DNA from: Salinilacustrithrix flava
GTDB lineage: Bacteria > Actinomycetota > Acidimicrobiia > Acidimicrobiales > Salinilacustritrichaceae
Assembly (NCBI RefSeq): GCF_041228405.1
Contig: NZ_CP133888.1
Coordinates: 868,001-932,000, forward strand
Direction of reading: 5' to 3'
Length of the DNA stretch: 64,000 nucleotides
Under the pieces are notes generated by a model. It was not told the DNA's origin and did not search any database. It saw nothing but the letters and a program-made list of their open reading frames with translations. The position numbers and the translations under genes were made by a program. This document shows positions 44,543 to 52,888 of this stretch, piece after piece (the stretch's first letter is position 1; each line of letters opens with the position of its first letter).

Positions 44543-45649
44543 ATGACCATCACCGACGCCCCCACCACCGCCCCCGACGAAGCGACCGTCGACGGCTTCG
44601 TCGAGCGCCTCTTCGGCGCCGTGCTCGGCGCCCAGGAGGTGCAGGCCGTCTACCTCGGGAACCGACTGGGCTGGTACGCAGCCCTGGCCGAACACGGACC
44701 CATGACGTCGACGCAGCTGGCCGAGGCCACCGGCAGCAACGAGCGCTACGCCCGGGAGTGGCTCGAGCACCAGGCGGTCTGCGGCTACGTGACCGTGGAC
44801 GACGACACCGGCGCCCCGGAGGAGCGACGGTTCTCGCTGCCGGCGGCGCACGCCGAGGTCCTCACCGACCAGGACAGCCTCGCCTTCATCGCCCCCGTCG
44901 CCCGGCTCGTCGCGGCCGTCGGCCACCACCTCGACGCCATCGCCGACACGTTCCGCCACGGCGGCGGCGTCAGCTGGGCCCAGCTGGGCGACGAGGTGCG
45001 CGAGGCCCAGGCGGCGGCCAACCGGCCCCTCTTCCTGCACCAGCTCGGCGTCGAGCTGCTCCCCCAGGCGGGCGACGTCCACGAGCGCCTGCGCAACGGC
45101 GCGCGCGTCGCCGACATCGGCACCGGCTACGGCTGGTCGGCCATCGGCCTGGCCAAGACCTACCCCACCATCACGGTCGACGGCTTCGACACCGACGTCC
45201 CCTCGATCGAGGCAGCGCGCCGCAACGCGGCCGCGGCCGGTGTCGCCGACCGGGTCCGCTTCCACGTCGCCGACGCCGGGGACCTGTCCGCGCCGTCGAA
45301 GCCCTACGACGCCGTGTTCGCCTTCGAGTGCATCCACGACCTCCCCGACCCCGTGTCGGTGCTGGCCACCATGCGCCGGCTCGCCGGTGATGACGGCGCC
45401 GTGGTCGTCATGGACGAGAACGTCGCCGACGCCTTCCACGCCCCCGGCGACGAGGTCGAGCGGCTGATGTACGGCTACTCGCTCACGTGCTGCCTCACCG
45501 ACGGCATGTCCCACGAGCACTCGGCCGGGACCGGGACCGTTATGCGTTCGTCCATCTTCACCGACTACGCCCGCCGGGCCGGCTTCTCGGACGTGCACGT
45601 CCTGCCGATCGAGCACGACTTCTTCCGCTTCTACCGGCTGGAGCGTTGA
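44543..45649 (+). CDS. SAM-dependent methyltransferase with N-terminal winged helix
   Basis: 368 aa, ATG with AGGAG upstream. Residues 15-110 form a winged-helix dimerisation domain (ERYAREWLEHQAVCGYV); SAM motif I is VADIGTGYGWSAI (about 190), then FDTDVPSIEAARRNA and FECIHDLPDP. The arrangement resembles O-methyltransferases of secondary metabolism and the partial methyltransferase at the window's right end (FHGFDFHD, VFDALHDM). Substrate unknown; the adjacent activator suggests regulated expression. Confidence 0.85.
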   Translation: MTITDAPTTAPDEATVDGFVERLFGAVLGAQEVQAVYLGNRLGWYAALAEHGPMTSTQLAEATGSNERYAREWLEHQAVCGYVTVDDDTGAPEERRFSLPAAHAEVLTDQDSLAFIAPVARLVAAVGHHLDAIADTFRHGGGVSWAQLGDEVREAQAAANRPLFLHQLGVELLPQAGDVHERLRNGARVADIGTGYGWSAIGLAKTYPTITVDGFDTDVPSIEAARRNAAAAGVADRVRFHVADAGDLSAPSKPYDAVFAFECIHDLPDPVSVLATMRRLAGDDGAVVVMDENVADAFHAPGDEVERLMYGYSLTCCLTDGMSHEHSAGTGTVMRSSIFTDYARRAGFSDVHVLPIEHDFFRFYRLER

Positions 45650-45682
45650 CGATCGCGCCTCGGGTGCACTCGCCCCGGTCGC

Positions 45683-46273
45683 TCAGGCCGTGGCGAGGGC
45701 CCGCTGGCGCGCCGCCCAGCGGGCCCGGGGCACGAGGACGGCGACCGCCACCGTGCACATGATCACGCCGTAGAGGACGAGGGGTCCGTCGCTGACGAGG
45801 AGGCCGAACCCGCCCCACACGATGCCGTCGAGGCCGCTGACCACGTAGGTGCCGGGGGCGAGGCCGGTGAGGTCGTCGCTCGTCCATGCCTCGACCACCT
45901 GGGGCAGGAACTGCACGGCGACGGCCAGGGCGAGCACGGTGCCGAGGGCGACCCAGCCCCCGACCGCGGCGAGCCCGGCCAGGCCGGCACCCACGAGGGC
46001 GCCGGTGCCGATGCCCTTGCGGTTGCCGCCCCGCACGAGCAGCGCGCCGACGACGAGGTAGCCGACGACGTACGCGGTGGACAGGACGGCGACGGGGAGC
46101 AGGCCCCGTGCCACGCCGTAGGCGACCCATGCGGCGTTGATCGTGAAGCCGAGCCACGTGGTGGCGCCCGAGACACCGGCGACCGAGCGCGTGCGCAGCA
46201 CGCGGATGATCTGGGGCACCGGCTGGGTCAGCGCCAGCACGACGGCGAAGGCGGTGACCGCCTGCTCGAGCAT
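45683..46273 (-). CDS. PQ-loop (SemiSWEET-like) membrane protein
   Basis: 196 aa from ATG 46273, about seven membrane segments. Two PQ-loop repeats are visible: QPVPQIIRVLRTRSVAGVSG and QFLPQVVEAWTSDDLTG. PQ-loop proteins of this kind carry sugars or other small molecules or act as receptors. No partner gene identifies its cargo. Confidence 0.8.
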   Translation of the reverse strand: MLEQAVTAFAVVLALTQPVPQIIRVLRTRSVAGVSGATTWLGFTINAAWVAYGVARGLLPVAVLSTAYVVGYLVVGALLVRGGNRKGIGTGALVGAGLAGLAAVGGWVALGTVLALAVAVQFLPQVVEAWTSDDLTGLAPGTYVVSGLDGIVWGGFGLLVSDGPLVLYGVIMCTVAVAVLVPRARWAARQRALATA

Positions 46274-46327
46274 CGGGACAGTCTCGCAGCACCCCAACCC
46301 GTTCTGGCAGTGCTGGTGTAGCGGCGA

Positions 46328-47089
46328 CTACTGCTCGGCGGCGAGCCGGGCGAGGAGCGAGATCGATCGGATCTTGTCGTCGGTGAGCTCGTCCCACCGG
46401 ATCGCAGCCGGGGTCCGCTCGCCGGGCGAGCACTCGATCACGTCGTCGGGCGTGACGACGAGGTCGAGCCGGAAGTCGTGGTCGGTCACCGGGATGTCGC
46501 CCTCGGGCAGCACCTGCACGTCGTGGACAGTGGTCACCACCACGGTGTCCGGCCCGATGAGGCCGGCCTCCCACGCCAGCGCGTACTCCAGGTCGGAGAA
46601 CCCGCCGCCCTTGCCGAGCCGGGCACCCGATCGGTCGACCGCGACGCAACCGGTCACGACGAGGTCGACGGGCTCGAGCTCGGCCACGGTGACCGTGCGG
46701 GCGCTGCGGGTCGCGCCCTTGATGCTCGACGCCTTCCGGGGCGTGTCGGCCAGGTCGTGGGGGTCGAGGAGGAAGAAGGGGTCGTCCTCGGCCAGGCGGG
46801 GGACGGCCATGTAGACGACCTTGCCGTCCTCCAGCGCCCGCTGGCGCACCGGCCACTGCGGGGAGTCGGGGTTCGACTTCACCGTCGCGGCCGACTGCCA
46901 GGCCGGCTGCGAGCGGAGCAGCTCCGCGGCGGCCTCGGCGCCGACGAAGTTCGGGATGCGGTTGTGCGGAGCGGGGAACCGACCGACACCAGCAGCGACC
47001 ATCCGGTCCCACGTGGCCTCTCGCAGGGCGCGCTTGTGCGCCAGGACCTCGGCGTCCCCGCCGGCGTCGTGGTCGTGGCGCCTCGCCAT
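46328..47089 (-). CDS. 5-formyltetrahydrofolate cyclo-ligase family protein
   Basis: 253 aa. The family motif GARLGKGGGFSDLEYA is clear, with KRALREATWDRM at the N-terminus. Cyclo-ligases convert 5-formyl-THF to methenyl-THF with ATP. This is a longer, divergent member (SSIKGATRSARTVTVAELEPVDLVVTG), so its activity may differ. ATG 47089 overlaps the thioesterase stop by one base. Confidence 0.8.
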   Translation of the reverse strand: MARRHDHDAGGDAEVLAHKRALREATWDRMVAAGVGRFPAPHNRIPNFVGAEAAAELLRSQPAWQSAATVKSNPDSPQWPVRQRALEDGKVVYMAVPRLAEDDPFFLLDPHDLADTPRKASSIKGATRSARTVTVAELEPVDLVVTGCVAVDRSGARLGKGGGFSDLEYALAWEAGLIGPDTVVVTTVHDVQVLPEGDIPVTDHDFRLDLVVTPDDVIECSPGERTPAAIRWDELTDDKIRSISLLARLAAEQ

Positions 47090-47919
47090 CAGCCGGGCTC
47101 GGGCGAGCGGGCCAGGATCTCCTGGGCGACGGTGGCGATGCGGCGGCCGTCGCCGTCCAGGATCCGGCCCGACGTGAGGATGCGGTCGTCCCGGTGCGTG
47201 ACGGCCTCGACGTCGTAGAGCACCCAGTCCTTGATGCGGGGTGGCCGGTGGAACCAGATGGCGTGGTCGAGGCTGGCCCGGAACATCTGGTCGAACAGCC
47301 CGGCGCCGGCGGTGTCGACGATGCGGCGGGCTGCTCCGAAGGGGCCGTGGTCGGTGGCGTAGGCGACCCCGGCGGCGTGCAGCGCCGGGTCCAGCTCGCA
47401 GCCGGCCCGGAACCACAGTCGGCGCTGGGGAGTGCGGGGCTGGTCGTAGGAGGCGTCTCGGGTCTCGAGCACGCCCGGCTTGGCGAAGCGGGTCGTGGGC
47501 AGGTGCTCGGGGCCGGGGATGCCGAGCGGGGCGGGCGGCTCGTAGTCGCCGCTCGGGCCGCCGGCGTGGAACGACGCCGACAGCACCAGGATCGCCTTGC
47601 CGCCCTGGCGCGCCGTGACCCGTCGTGCCGTGAAGGACCGACCGTCGCGGAGGCGCTCGACCTCGTAGGCGATCGGTTCGGCGACGTCGCCCCCGCGCAG
47701 GAAGTAGGCGTGCAGCGAGTGGACGTGGTGCGCGTCCGGCGCCGTGTGCGTCGCTGCCACGAGCGACTGGGCCACGACCTGGCCGCCGAAGACGCGAGCC
47801 CGCTTCTCCTGCGGGCTGTGCCCGATGAAGGTGTCGGCGACCGGTGCGCCACCCCCGTCGTGCGCCGGCTCCAGCGTCAGGATCTCGGCCAGCGTCGGGA
47901 AGGCGGGGGCGTCGGGCAC
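47089..47919 (-). CDS. tesB: Acyl-CoA thioesterase II
   Basis: 276 aa from GTG 47919. Double hot-dog fold; RVFGGQVVAQSLVAA, HSLHAYFLRGGD, RDGRSFTARRVTARQGGKA and DHAIWFHRP are TesB landmarks. It hydrolyses acyl-CoA to free acid and CoA. No good ribosome site is seen. It faces the MFS gene head to head. Confidence 0.9.
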   Translation of the reverse strand: MPDAPAFPTLAEILTLEPAHDGGGAPVADTFIGHSPQEKRARVFGGQVVAQSLVAATHTAPDAHHVHSLHAYFLRGGDVAEPIAYEVERLRDGRSFTARRVTARQGGKAILVLSASFHAGGPSGDYEPPAPLGIPGPEHLPTTRFAKPGVLETRDASYDQPRTPQRRLWFRAGCELDPALHAAGVAYATDHGPFGAARRIVDTAGAGLFDQMFRASLDHAIWFHRPPRIKDWVLYDVEAVTHRDDRILTSGRILDGDGRRIATVAQEILARSPEPG

Positions 47920-47957
47920 CCGGCAAGGGTGTCGCGCCGTCGTCCAGACTGCACATC

Positions 47958-49187
47958 GTGACGGGGACCACCACAGCCACCGACGTGCCCGCGCACCTCG
48001 ACTCCGGGCGGGCCTGGCGGGTCGCCGCCGGCGCCGGCATCGCATCGGGCACCGCCTTCGGCTCGGCGTACACCTTCGGCCCGTTCTCCGATGCCATGGC
48101 CGACGACTTCGGCTCCGGCCGCGGGCCCACCGCGCTGGTCTTCGGCATCACCCTGCTGCTGTTCTTCGGCCTCGGGATCATCTCGGGTCCGCTCGCCGAC
48201 CGGGTCGGTGCCCGCCGACTGGTGGTCGGCGGCGGGGTCCTCATCGCCAGCGGGCTGGCGCTCACCTCGCAGGCCGGCTCCATCTACGTCGGCTACCTGA
48301 CCATCGGCATCGGCGTCGGCGTGGGCGGCGGCATGATCGCCTCACCGATGTACTCCACGGCGGGCGGCTGGTTCCTCCGCCGGCGGGCGCTGGCCATGGG
48401 TCTGGTCGCGTCGGGCAACGGCCTCGGCACCCTGCTGCTCGTCCCCTTCGCCGAGTCCCTCATCGACGCCAACGGCTGGCGCAGCGCCTACCTCCGGCTC
48501 GCCCTCGTCGACGTCGCCCTCTTCACCGTCGCCGCCCTCCTCATCGCCCGACCGCCCGGCCTGGTGGCGCCGCCGCCGGCCATCGAGCACATGAAGGCGA
48601 TCCTGCGCATCCCCGCCTTCCGCATCATGTTCGCGACCGGGCTGCTGTTCTCGATCTCGCTGTTCATCGCGTTCGCGTTCATCGTCGACTTCGCCACCGA
48701 GGAGGGCATCGCGTCGGACCGGGCCGCGCTGCTCGTCGGCATCATCGGCGCGACGAGCATCATCGGCCGCCTCGGCATCACGTCGCTGAGCGGACGGCTG
48801 TCATCCGTGCGGCTGCTGCAGGGATGCCTCGCCGCCCAGCCGGTGGCGTTCCTGCTGTGGCTCCTGTCCGACGGCTCCTACCCGGTGCTCGTGGCGTTCG
48901 CCGTCACCATGGGCATCGCCTATGGCGGCTTCGTCGCCCTCGGCCCGGAGGTCGCCGCCGTGCTGTTCGGCACGGTCGGGCTCGGCAGCACCATCGGCCT
49001 CACCTTCCTCGGCGCCGGCCTCGGCGGCCTGCTCGGGCCGACCACCGCCGGCTTCCTGGCCGACGCCAGCGACGGTCAGATCGTGCCGATCGTGTTCGCC
49101 CTCACCGCCTCGGTCCTCACCGTCCTGCTGGCCTCGCGCCTGCCGACGCGCCAGGTGGTGGACCCCGCCGACCTCGGGGCCGCCTGA
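47958..49187 (+). CDS. MFS transporter, monocarboxylate/oxalate-formate type
   Basis: 409 aa from GTG 47958; twelve membrane segments with GPLADRVGARRLVVGGG between TM2 and TM3 and a central polar loop. The overall pattern (SAYTFGPFSDAMADDFG, GGWFLRRRALAMGLV) fits the anion antiporter branch that includes OxlT and MCT relatives. The substrate is probably a small organic acid. Confidence 0.83.
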   Translation: MTGTTTATDVPAHLDSGRAWRVAAGAGIASGTAFGSAYTFGPFSDAMADDFGSGRGPTALVFGITLLLFFGLGIISGPLADRVGARRLVVGGGVLIASGLALTSQAGSIYVGYLTIGIGVGVGGGMIASPMYSTAGGWFLRRRALAMGLVASGNGLGTLLLVPFAESLIDANGWRSAYLRLALVDVALFTVAALLIARPPGLVAPPPAIEHMKAILRIPAFRIMFATGLLFSISLFIAFAFIVDFATEEGIASDRAALLVGIIGATSIIGRLGITSLSGRLSSVRLLQGCLAAQPVAFLLWLLSDGSYPVLVAFAVTMGIAYGGFVALGPEVAAVLFGTVGLGSTIGLTFLGAGLGGLLGPTTAGFLADASDGQIVPIVFALTASVLTVLLASRLPTRQVVDPADLGAA

Positions 49188-49194
49188 CAGCGGG

Positions 49195-50313
49195 TCAGCG
49201 GCGTGCGCGCAGCGCGTTCTCGGCCGGGACGTGGGGACGCGACAGCGCCTCGGCGACGGCCGGTTCGGTGATCTGGCCGTCGAGCACGTTCAGCCCCCGG
49301 CGCAGGTGCGGATCCGCCGCCAGCGCACCCTCGAGCCCGAGGTCGGCGAGGGCCAGCACGTGGGGCAGCGTCACGTTGTTGAGTGCGTGGGTCGAGGTGC
49401 GGGCAACCGCGCCGGGCATGTTGGCCACGCAGTAGTGGACGACGCCGTCGACGAGGTAGGCGGGGTCGTCGTGGGTGGTGGGGCGCGACGTCTCGAAGCA
49501 CCCGCCCTGGTCGATGGCCACGTCGACGAGCACCGACCCCGGTCGCATCTGCTTCACCATCTCGGCGGTCACCAGCTTCGGGGCCATCGCGCCCGGCACC
49601 AGCACCGCGCCGATGACCAGGTCGCTGCCCACCACGTGGTGCTCCAGCGCAGCCCGGGTGGAGTGCACGGTGGTGATCGCCGGGAAGCGGGCGTCGAGCC
49701 GGTCGAGGACGGCGGGAGCCTTGTCGAGCACCGTGACGTTGGCGCCGAGGCCGACCGCCATCTGGATGGCGTTCTCGCCGACGACGCCGCCGCCGATGAC
49801 CGTCACCTCCGCCGGGGCGACGCCGGGGACACCGCCCAGGAGGATGCCGGCCCCGCCGTGGGCGGACTCGAGCCAGTTGGCGCCGGCCTGGACCGACATG
49901 CGGCCGGCGACCTTCGACATCGGGGCCAGCAGCGGCAGGTGGCCGTGGTCGTCGGTGACGGTCTCGTAGGCGATGCACGCCGCGCCGCTCGCCACGAGGT
50001 CGTCGGTCTGGGCCGGGTCCGGTGCGAGGTGGAGGTAGGTGAACAGGATGTGGTCGCGACGCAGCATCGCCCGCTCCGGCGCCTGCGGTTCCTTGACCTT
50101 CACGATCAGCTCGGCCTCGAAGACCTCTGCCGCCGTGTCGACGATCGTCGCCCCGGCACCGACGTACTCCTCGTCGCTGGCCCCGATGCCGGCGCCCGCC
50201 CCCGACTGCACGAGCACCTCGTGGCCGTGGGCGGCCAGCTCACGGACGCTCACTGGCGTCAGCCCGACCCGTCGCTCGGCTGTCTTGGTCTCCGTGGGTG
50301 TCCCGACCCTCAT
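49195..50313 (-). CDS. ald: Alanine dehydrogenase
   Basis: 372 aa from ATG 50313 (MRVGTPTETKTAERRVGLTP, the family start). Catalytic Lys in KVKEPQ, His in LHLAPD, and the NAD motif VIGGGVVGENA with D of VLDKAP; the C-terminus has NMPGAVARTSTHAL. It interconverts alanine and pyruvate with NAD. It converges with the MFS gene, ending 7 bp from it. Confidence 0.94.
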   Translation of the reverse strand: MRVGTPTETKTAERRVGLTPVSVRELAAHGHEVLVQSGAGAGIGASDEEYVGAGATIVDTAAEVFEAELIVKVKEPQAPERAMLRRDHILFTYLHLAPDPAQTDDLVASGAACIAYETVTDDHGHLPLLAPMSKVAGRMSVQAGANWLESAHGGAGILLGGVPGVAPAEVTVIGGGVVGENAIQMAVGLGANVTVLDKAPAVLDRLDARFPAITTVHSTRAALEHHVVGSDLVIGAVLVPGAMAPKLVTAEMVKQMRPGSVLVDVAIDQGGCFETSRPTTHDDPAYLVDGVVHYCVANMPGAVARTSTHALNNVTLPHVLALADLGLEGALAADPHLRRGLNVLDGQITEPAVAEALSRPHVPAENALRARR

Positions 50314-50425
50314 GCACTGCCCCCTTGGTGGTCTTCGACACGGTACGGGTGCCGACAGGCCGCTGCATGACGGAGCTCGACGGGTCCCGCCCGGCCCCAC
50401 CGGCGGGGGCACCTACGCTGCGGTC

Positions 50426-50860
50426 GTGAAGAACGCCCTGATCGACGCCGGCTTCAAGATCGCGAACGTGGTGCACCGCAACCTGTTCGAGGCGACCAAG
50501 GGGCGGTTGGGCGGCACGGTGGCGGGGATGCCGGCCCTCATCCTGGAGACGACGGGACGGAAGTCGGGGCAGCGCCGGTCCTCGATGCTCACCGCCCCGA
50601 TCCAGGAGGACGGCGACATCGTCCTCGTCGCGTCGAAGGGCGGCGACGACCGCCATCCGGCGTGGTACCTCAACCTGAAGGCCGACCCGGAGGTGACGAT
50701 CACGATGGGCGGCCGCACGTTCGACGCGGTGGCCCGCGAGGCCACCGGCGACGAGCGCGCTGCGCTGTGGCCCCGCATCGTCCAGAGCTACAAGGGCTAC
50801 GCCGGGTACGAGCAGCGCACCGACCGGGAGATCCCGGTCATCATCTGCACGCCGAAGTGA
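50426..50860 (+). CDS. Deazaflavin (F420)-dependent nitroreductase family protein
   Basis: 144 aa from GTG 50426. LETTGRKSGQRRSSMLTAPI, ASKGGDDRHPAWYLNLKADPEV and DRE..I are typical of the DUF385/Ddn split-barrel F420 enzymes of actinobacteria. It likely uses reduced F420 to reduce an unknown substrate. The stop overlaps the cytidine deaminase start. Confidence 0.88.
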   Translation: MKNALIDAGFKIANVVHRNLFEATKGRLGGTVAGMPALILETTGRKSGQRRSSMLTAPIQEDGDIVLVASKGGDDRHPAWYLNLKADPEVTITMGGRTFDAVAREATGDERAALWPRIVQSYKGYAGYEQRTDREIPVIICTPK

Positions 50861-51276
50861 CCGAGGGAATCGCCGTGGCCGACGACGCCGATCTCATCTC
50901 CGCAGCGGCCGGCGCCCGGTCGCGCTCGCACGTGCCGTACTCCGGCTTCGCCATGGGCGCGGCCGTGCTCACCGACACCGGCGAGGTCCTCCTCGGGGCC
51001 GTGGTCGAGAACGTCTCCCTCGGACTCGCCATGTGCGCCGAGCGGGTCGCGCTGTTCTCCACCGTCGCCACCGACGCCGGCACCCCCGTCGCGCTCGCCC
51101 TGGTGGCGCCGCGGACCGACGGCAAGCTCACGCACCCGTGCGGTGCGTGCCTGCAGGTGGCCCTCGAGCTCGGCGGACCCGGGCTGCGCATCGTGGTCGC
51201 CGACCCGGACGGGACCTCGGAGACGAGCGACGTGGCCACCCTGCTCCCCGCCGGGCCGCACAAGCCGAGCCGCTGA
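50857..51276 (+). CDS. cdd: Cytidine deaminase
   Basis: 139 aa from a GTG overlapping the upstream stop (GTGA); GTG 50875 is an alternative. Zinc/catalytic motif AMCAERVALFS (CAE) and HPCGACLQVALE (PCGAC) are present, with RSHVPYSGFAMGAAVLT near the start. It deaminates cytidine/deoxycytidine to uridine/deoxyuridine. The tetrameric short form, by length. Confidence 0.94.
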   Translation: MTEGIAVADDADLISAAAGARSRSHVPYSGFAMGAAVLTDTGEVLLGAVVENVSLGLAMCAERVALFSTVATDAGTPVALALVAPRTDGKLTHPCGACLQVALELGGPGLRIVVADPDGTSETSDVATLLPAGPHKPSR

Positions 51277-51336
51277 AACCTGCCCGGATCCACGCTTGGT
51301 TGCGATCCGACGAGGTCGGCTACGCTGGTTCACCCT

Positions 51337-51410
51337 GCGCCCGTAGCTCAATTGGATAGAGCATCTGACTACGGATCAGAAGGTTGGGGATTCGAGTTCC
51401 TCCGGGCGCA
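51337..51410 (+). tRNA. tRNA-Arg (anticodon ACG)
   Basis: The acceptor strands GCGCCCG (51337-51343) and CGGGCGC (51403-51409) pair perfectly; the D-arm is AGCTC..GAGC; the anticodon stem TCTGA/TCAGA frames the loop CTACGGA with anticodon ACG; the T-arm GGGGA-TTCGAGT-TCCTC folds. CCA is not encoded. An integrase starts 112 bp downstream and the gene's 3' half recurs at 59449, so this tRNA is an integration site. Confidence 0.95.
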
Positions 51411-51480
51411 CTCAAAAGACCAGGTCATCGGGTACGGGACCTGGTCTGGACAGCGCACCGTTCCCCTCTTGGCAATCCGT
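51369..51480 (+). repeat. Left attachment-site repeat (tRNA 3' half and terminator)
   Basis: Starts in the tRNA anticodon loop and continues past its terminator hairpin (arms AGACCAGGTC and GACCTGGTCT at 51417-51447) and about 33 bp more. Two identical blocks, 51369-51384 (16 bp) and 51417-51444 (28 bp), match the copy at 59449-59560; the stretches between match partly. It is the attL-type end of the element. Confidence 0.85.
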
Positions 51481-51488
51481 TGGCAATC
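51469..51488 (+). repeat. Left pair of TTGGCAATC direct repeats
   Basis: TTGGCAATC occurs at 51469-51477 and again at 51480-51488, 11 bp apart. The same pair with the same spacing is at 59324-59343. Candidate integrase arm-binding sites. Confidence 0.65.
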
Positions 51489-51521
51489 CGCCGGCGGTCC
51501 TTGCACGGAGGAGCGAGAACG

Positions 51522-52682
51522 ATGCGAGGTCACCTGCAGCAGCGAGGCGCCGACTCCTGGCGCCTCAAGGTCTTCCTCGGCCGATCGGCCGACGGGAAGA
51601 AGCGCTACCTCGAGCGCACCGTCCGGGGCACCCGGCGGGAGGCCGACCAGGAGCTGGCCCGCCTGGTCGTCGAGGCCGGCGAGGGTCGCTGGACCCCCTC
51701 GGCACCGATGACGATGGCCGAGCTGCTGGACCGGTGGCTGAAGCTCAAGGCGACGACGGTCGAGCCGTCGACCGTGTCGAACTACGAGTGGATCGCTCGC
51801 CAGTACGTCGTGCCGGCGTTCGGCGACCGGAAGGTGGCGAGCATCCGGACCATGGAGCTGGACGAGTTCTACGCCCAGCTCCGTCTGTCCGGTGGTGTTG
51901 AGAGTCGCCCGCTGTCGGGCCGTACGGTCCGCATCTGCCACACGGTGATGCGCCAGTCACTCGACCAGGCCCGCAAGTGGGGCGTCATCGCTCGGAACCC
52001 GGCGCGGGACGCCACTCCCCCGTCGGCCGGCCACTCCGAGGTGTCTCCGCCCTCGGTCGTCCAGGTGCGCGACCTGCTCGCCGGCGCCTTCGACGAGGAG
52101 CCCGACTTCGGCGTCTACCTCTGGCTGCTCGCCACCACCGGCTGCCGGCGGGGCGAGGGCTGCGCGCTCCGCTGGAGGAGCGTCTCGTGGGACACCGGCG
52201 AGCTGCTGATCCGTCGCAACATCGCCCACGTCGGCCGGAACATCGTCGAGAAGGCCACCAAGACCCACCAGTCCCGACGGGTGGCGATCGACGCGTCGAC
52301 GCTCGAGCTGCTCCGCCAGCACCAGCTGCGCTGCCGAGAGCTCGCGCTCCGGGTCGGCGTGCGCCTCGACGACGAGGCGTTCCTGTTCAGCGAGGAGCCC
52401 GACTTCGCCACGCCGTGGCGACCCGACGTGTGCACCAACCGCTTCGGCCGGCTGCGGGCCACGCTCGGCCTCGAGTCGGTCCGCCTCCACGATCTGCGCC
52501 ACTTCACAGCGACAGAGCTCGGCCAGTCCGGCACGCCGGTGGCGACGATCAGCGCCCGGCTCGGCCATCGCGACAAGGCCACAACCCTGAACATCTACAG
52601 CCACACGCTGCCCGCCACCGATGCCCTCGCCGCCGAGACCATCTCCCGCCTCATCGGCGACCCCCGTCGCCACGCCACGTAG
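51522..52682 (+). CDS. int: Tyrosine recombinase (integrase)
   Basis: 386 aa; ATG 51522 (MRGHLQQRGADSW) chosen over upstream starts, which would run into the tRNA. N-terminal arm-binding and SAM-like core-binding domains (PMTMAELLDRWL) precede the catalytic domain. Active residues: Arg in GCRRGEGCALRW (about 209), HDLRHF (H323, R326), LGHRDKATT (H349) and Tyr359 in NIYSH. It would recombine the tRNA site with the element. A hairpin at 52751 ends the transcript. Confidence 0.93.
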   Translation: MRGHLQQRGADSWRLKVFLGRSADGKKRYLERTVRGTRREADQELARLVVEAGEGRWTPSAPMTMAELLDRWLKLKATTVEPSTVSNYEWIARQYVVPAFGDRKVASIRTMELDEFYAQLRLSGGVESRPLSGRTVRICHTVMRQSLDQARKWGVIARNPARDATPPSAGHSEVSPPSVVQVRDLLAGAFDEEPDFGVYLWLLATTGCRRGEGCALRWRSVSWDTGELLIRRNIAHVGRNIVEKATKTHQSRRVAIDASTLELLRQHQLRCRELALRVGVRLDDEAFLFSEEPDFATPWRPDVCTNRFGRLRATLGLESVRLHDLRHFTATELGQSGTPVATISARLGHRDKATTLNIYSHTLPATDALAAETISRLIGDPRRHAT

Positions 52683-52750
52683 CGCACCCGACTTACCCGA
52701 ACCCGGCGACCCCCGTCCTCCCCGAGCACCCCTCCAGCAAACACACCCTT

Positions 52751-52775
52751 GCAGCTTTCCCTCCGGGAAAGCTGC
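52751..52775. terminator. Integrase terminator hairpin
   Basis: Perfect 11-bp stem GCAGCTTTCCC / GGGAAAGCTGC with loop TCC, 68 bp after the integrase stop. No T run follows, so the terminator could be Rho-assisted or weak. Confidence 0.6.
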
Positions 52776-52888
52776 GCCTCACTGACCCGATCACGCACCG
52801 TGCCGGCGTCGGACTCGGCGGAAAATCTTCGGCGACAGCGTGAGGTTCTGCCCTCGGAAAAGGCCTAGATATCCCACGTTCGGGTGTG

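Noticed and set aside
3985..46312. Dispersed GTTCTGGC/GCCAGAAC octamers as a genome-wide repeat family
   Set aside because: About five copies in 64 kb are not clearly more than chance at this base composition, and only the 21085 copy forms a long hairpin.
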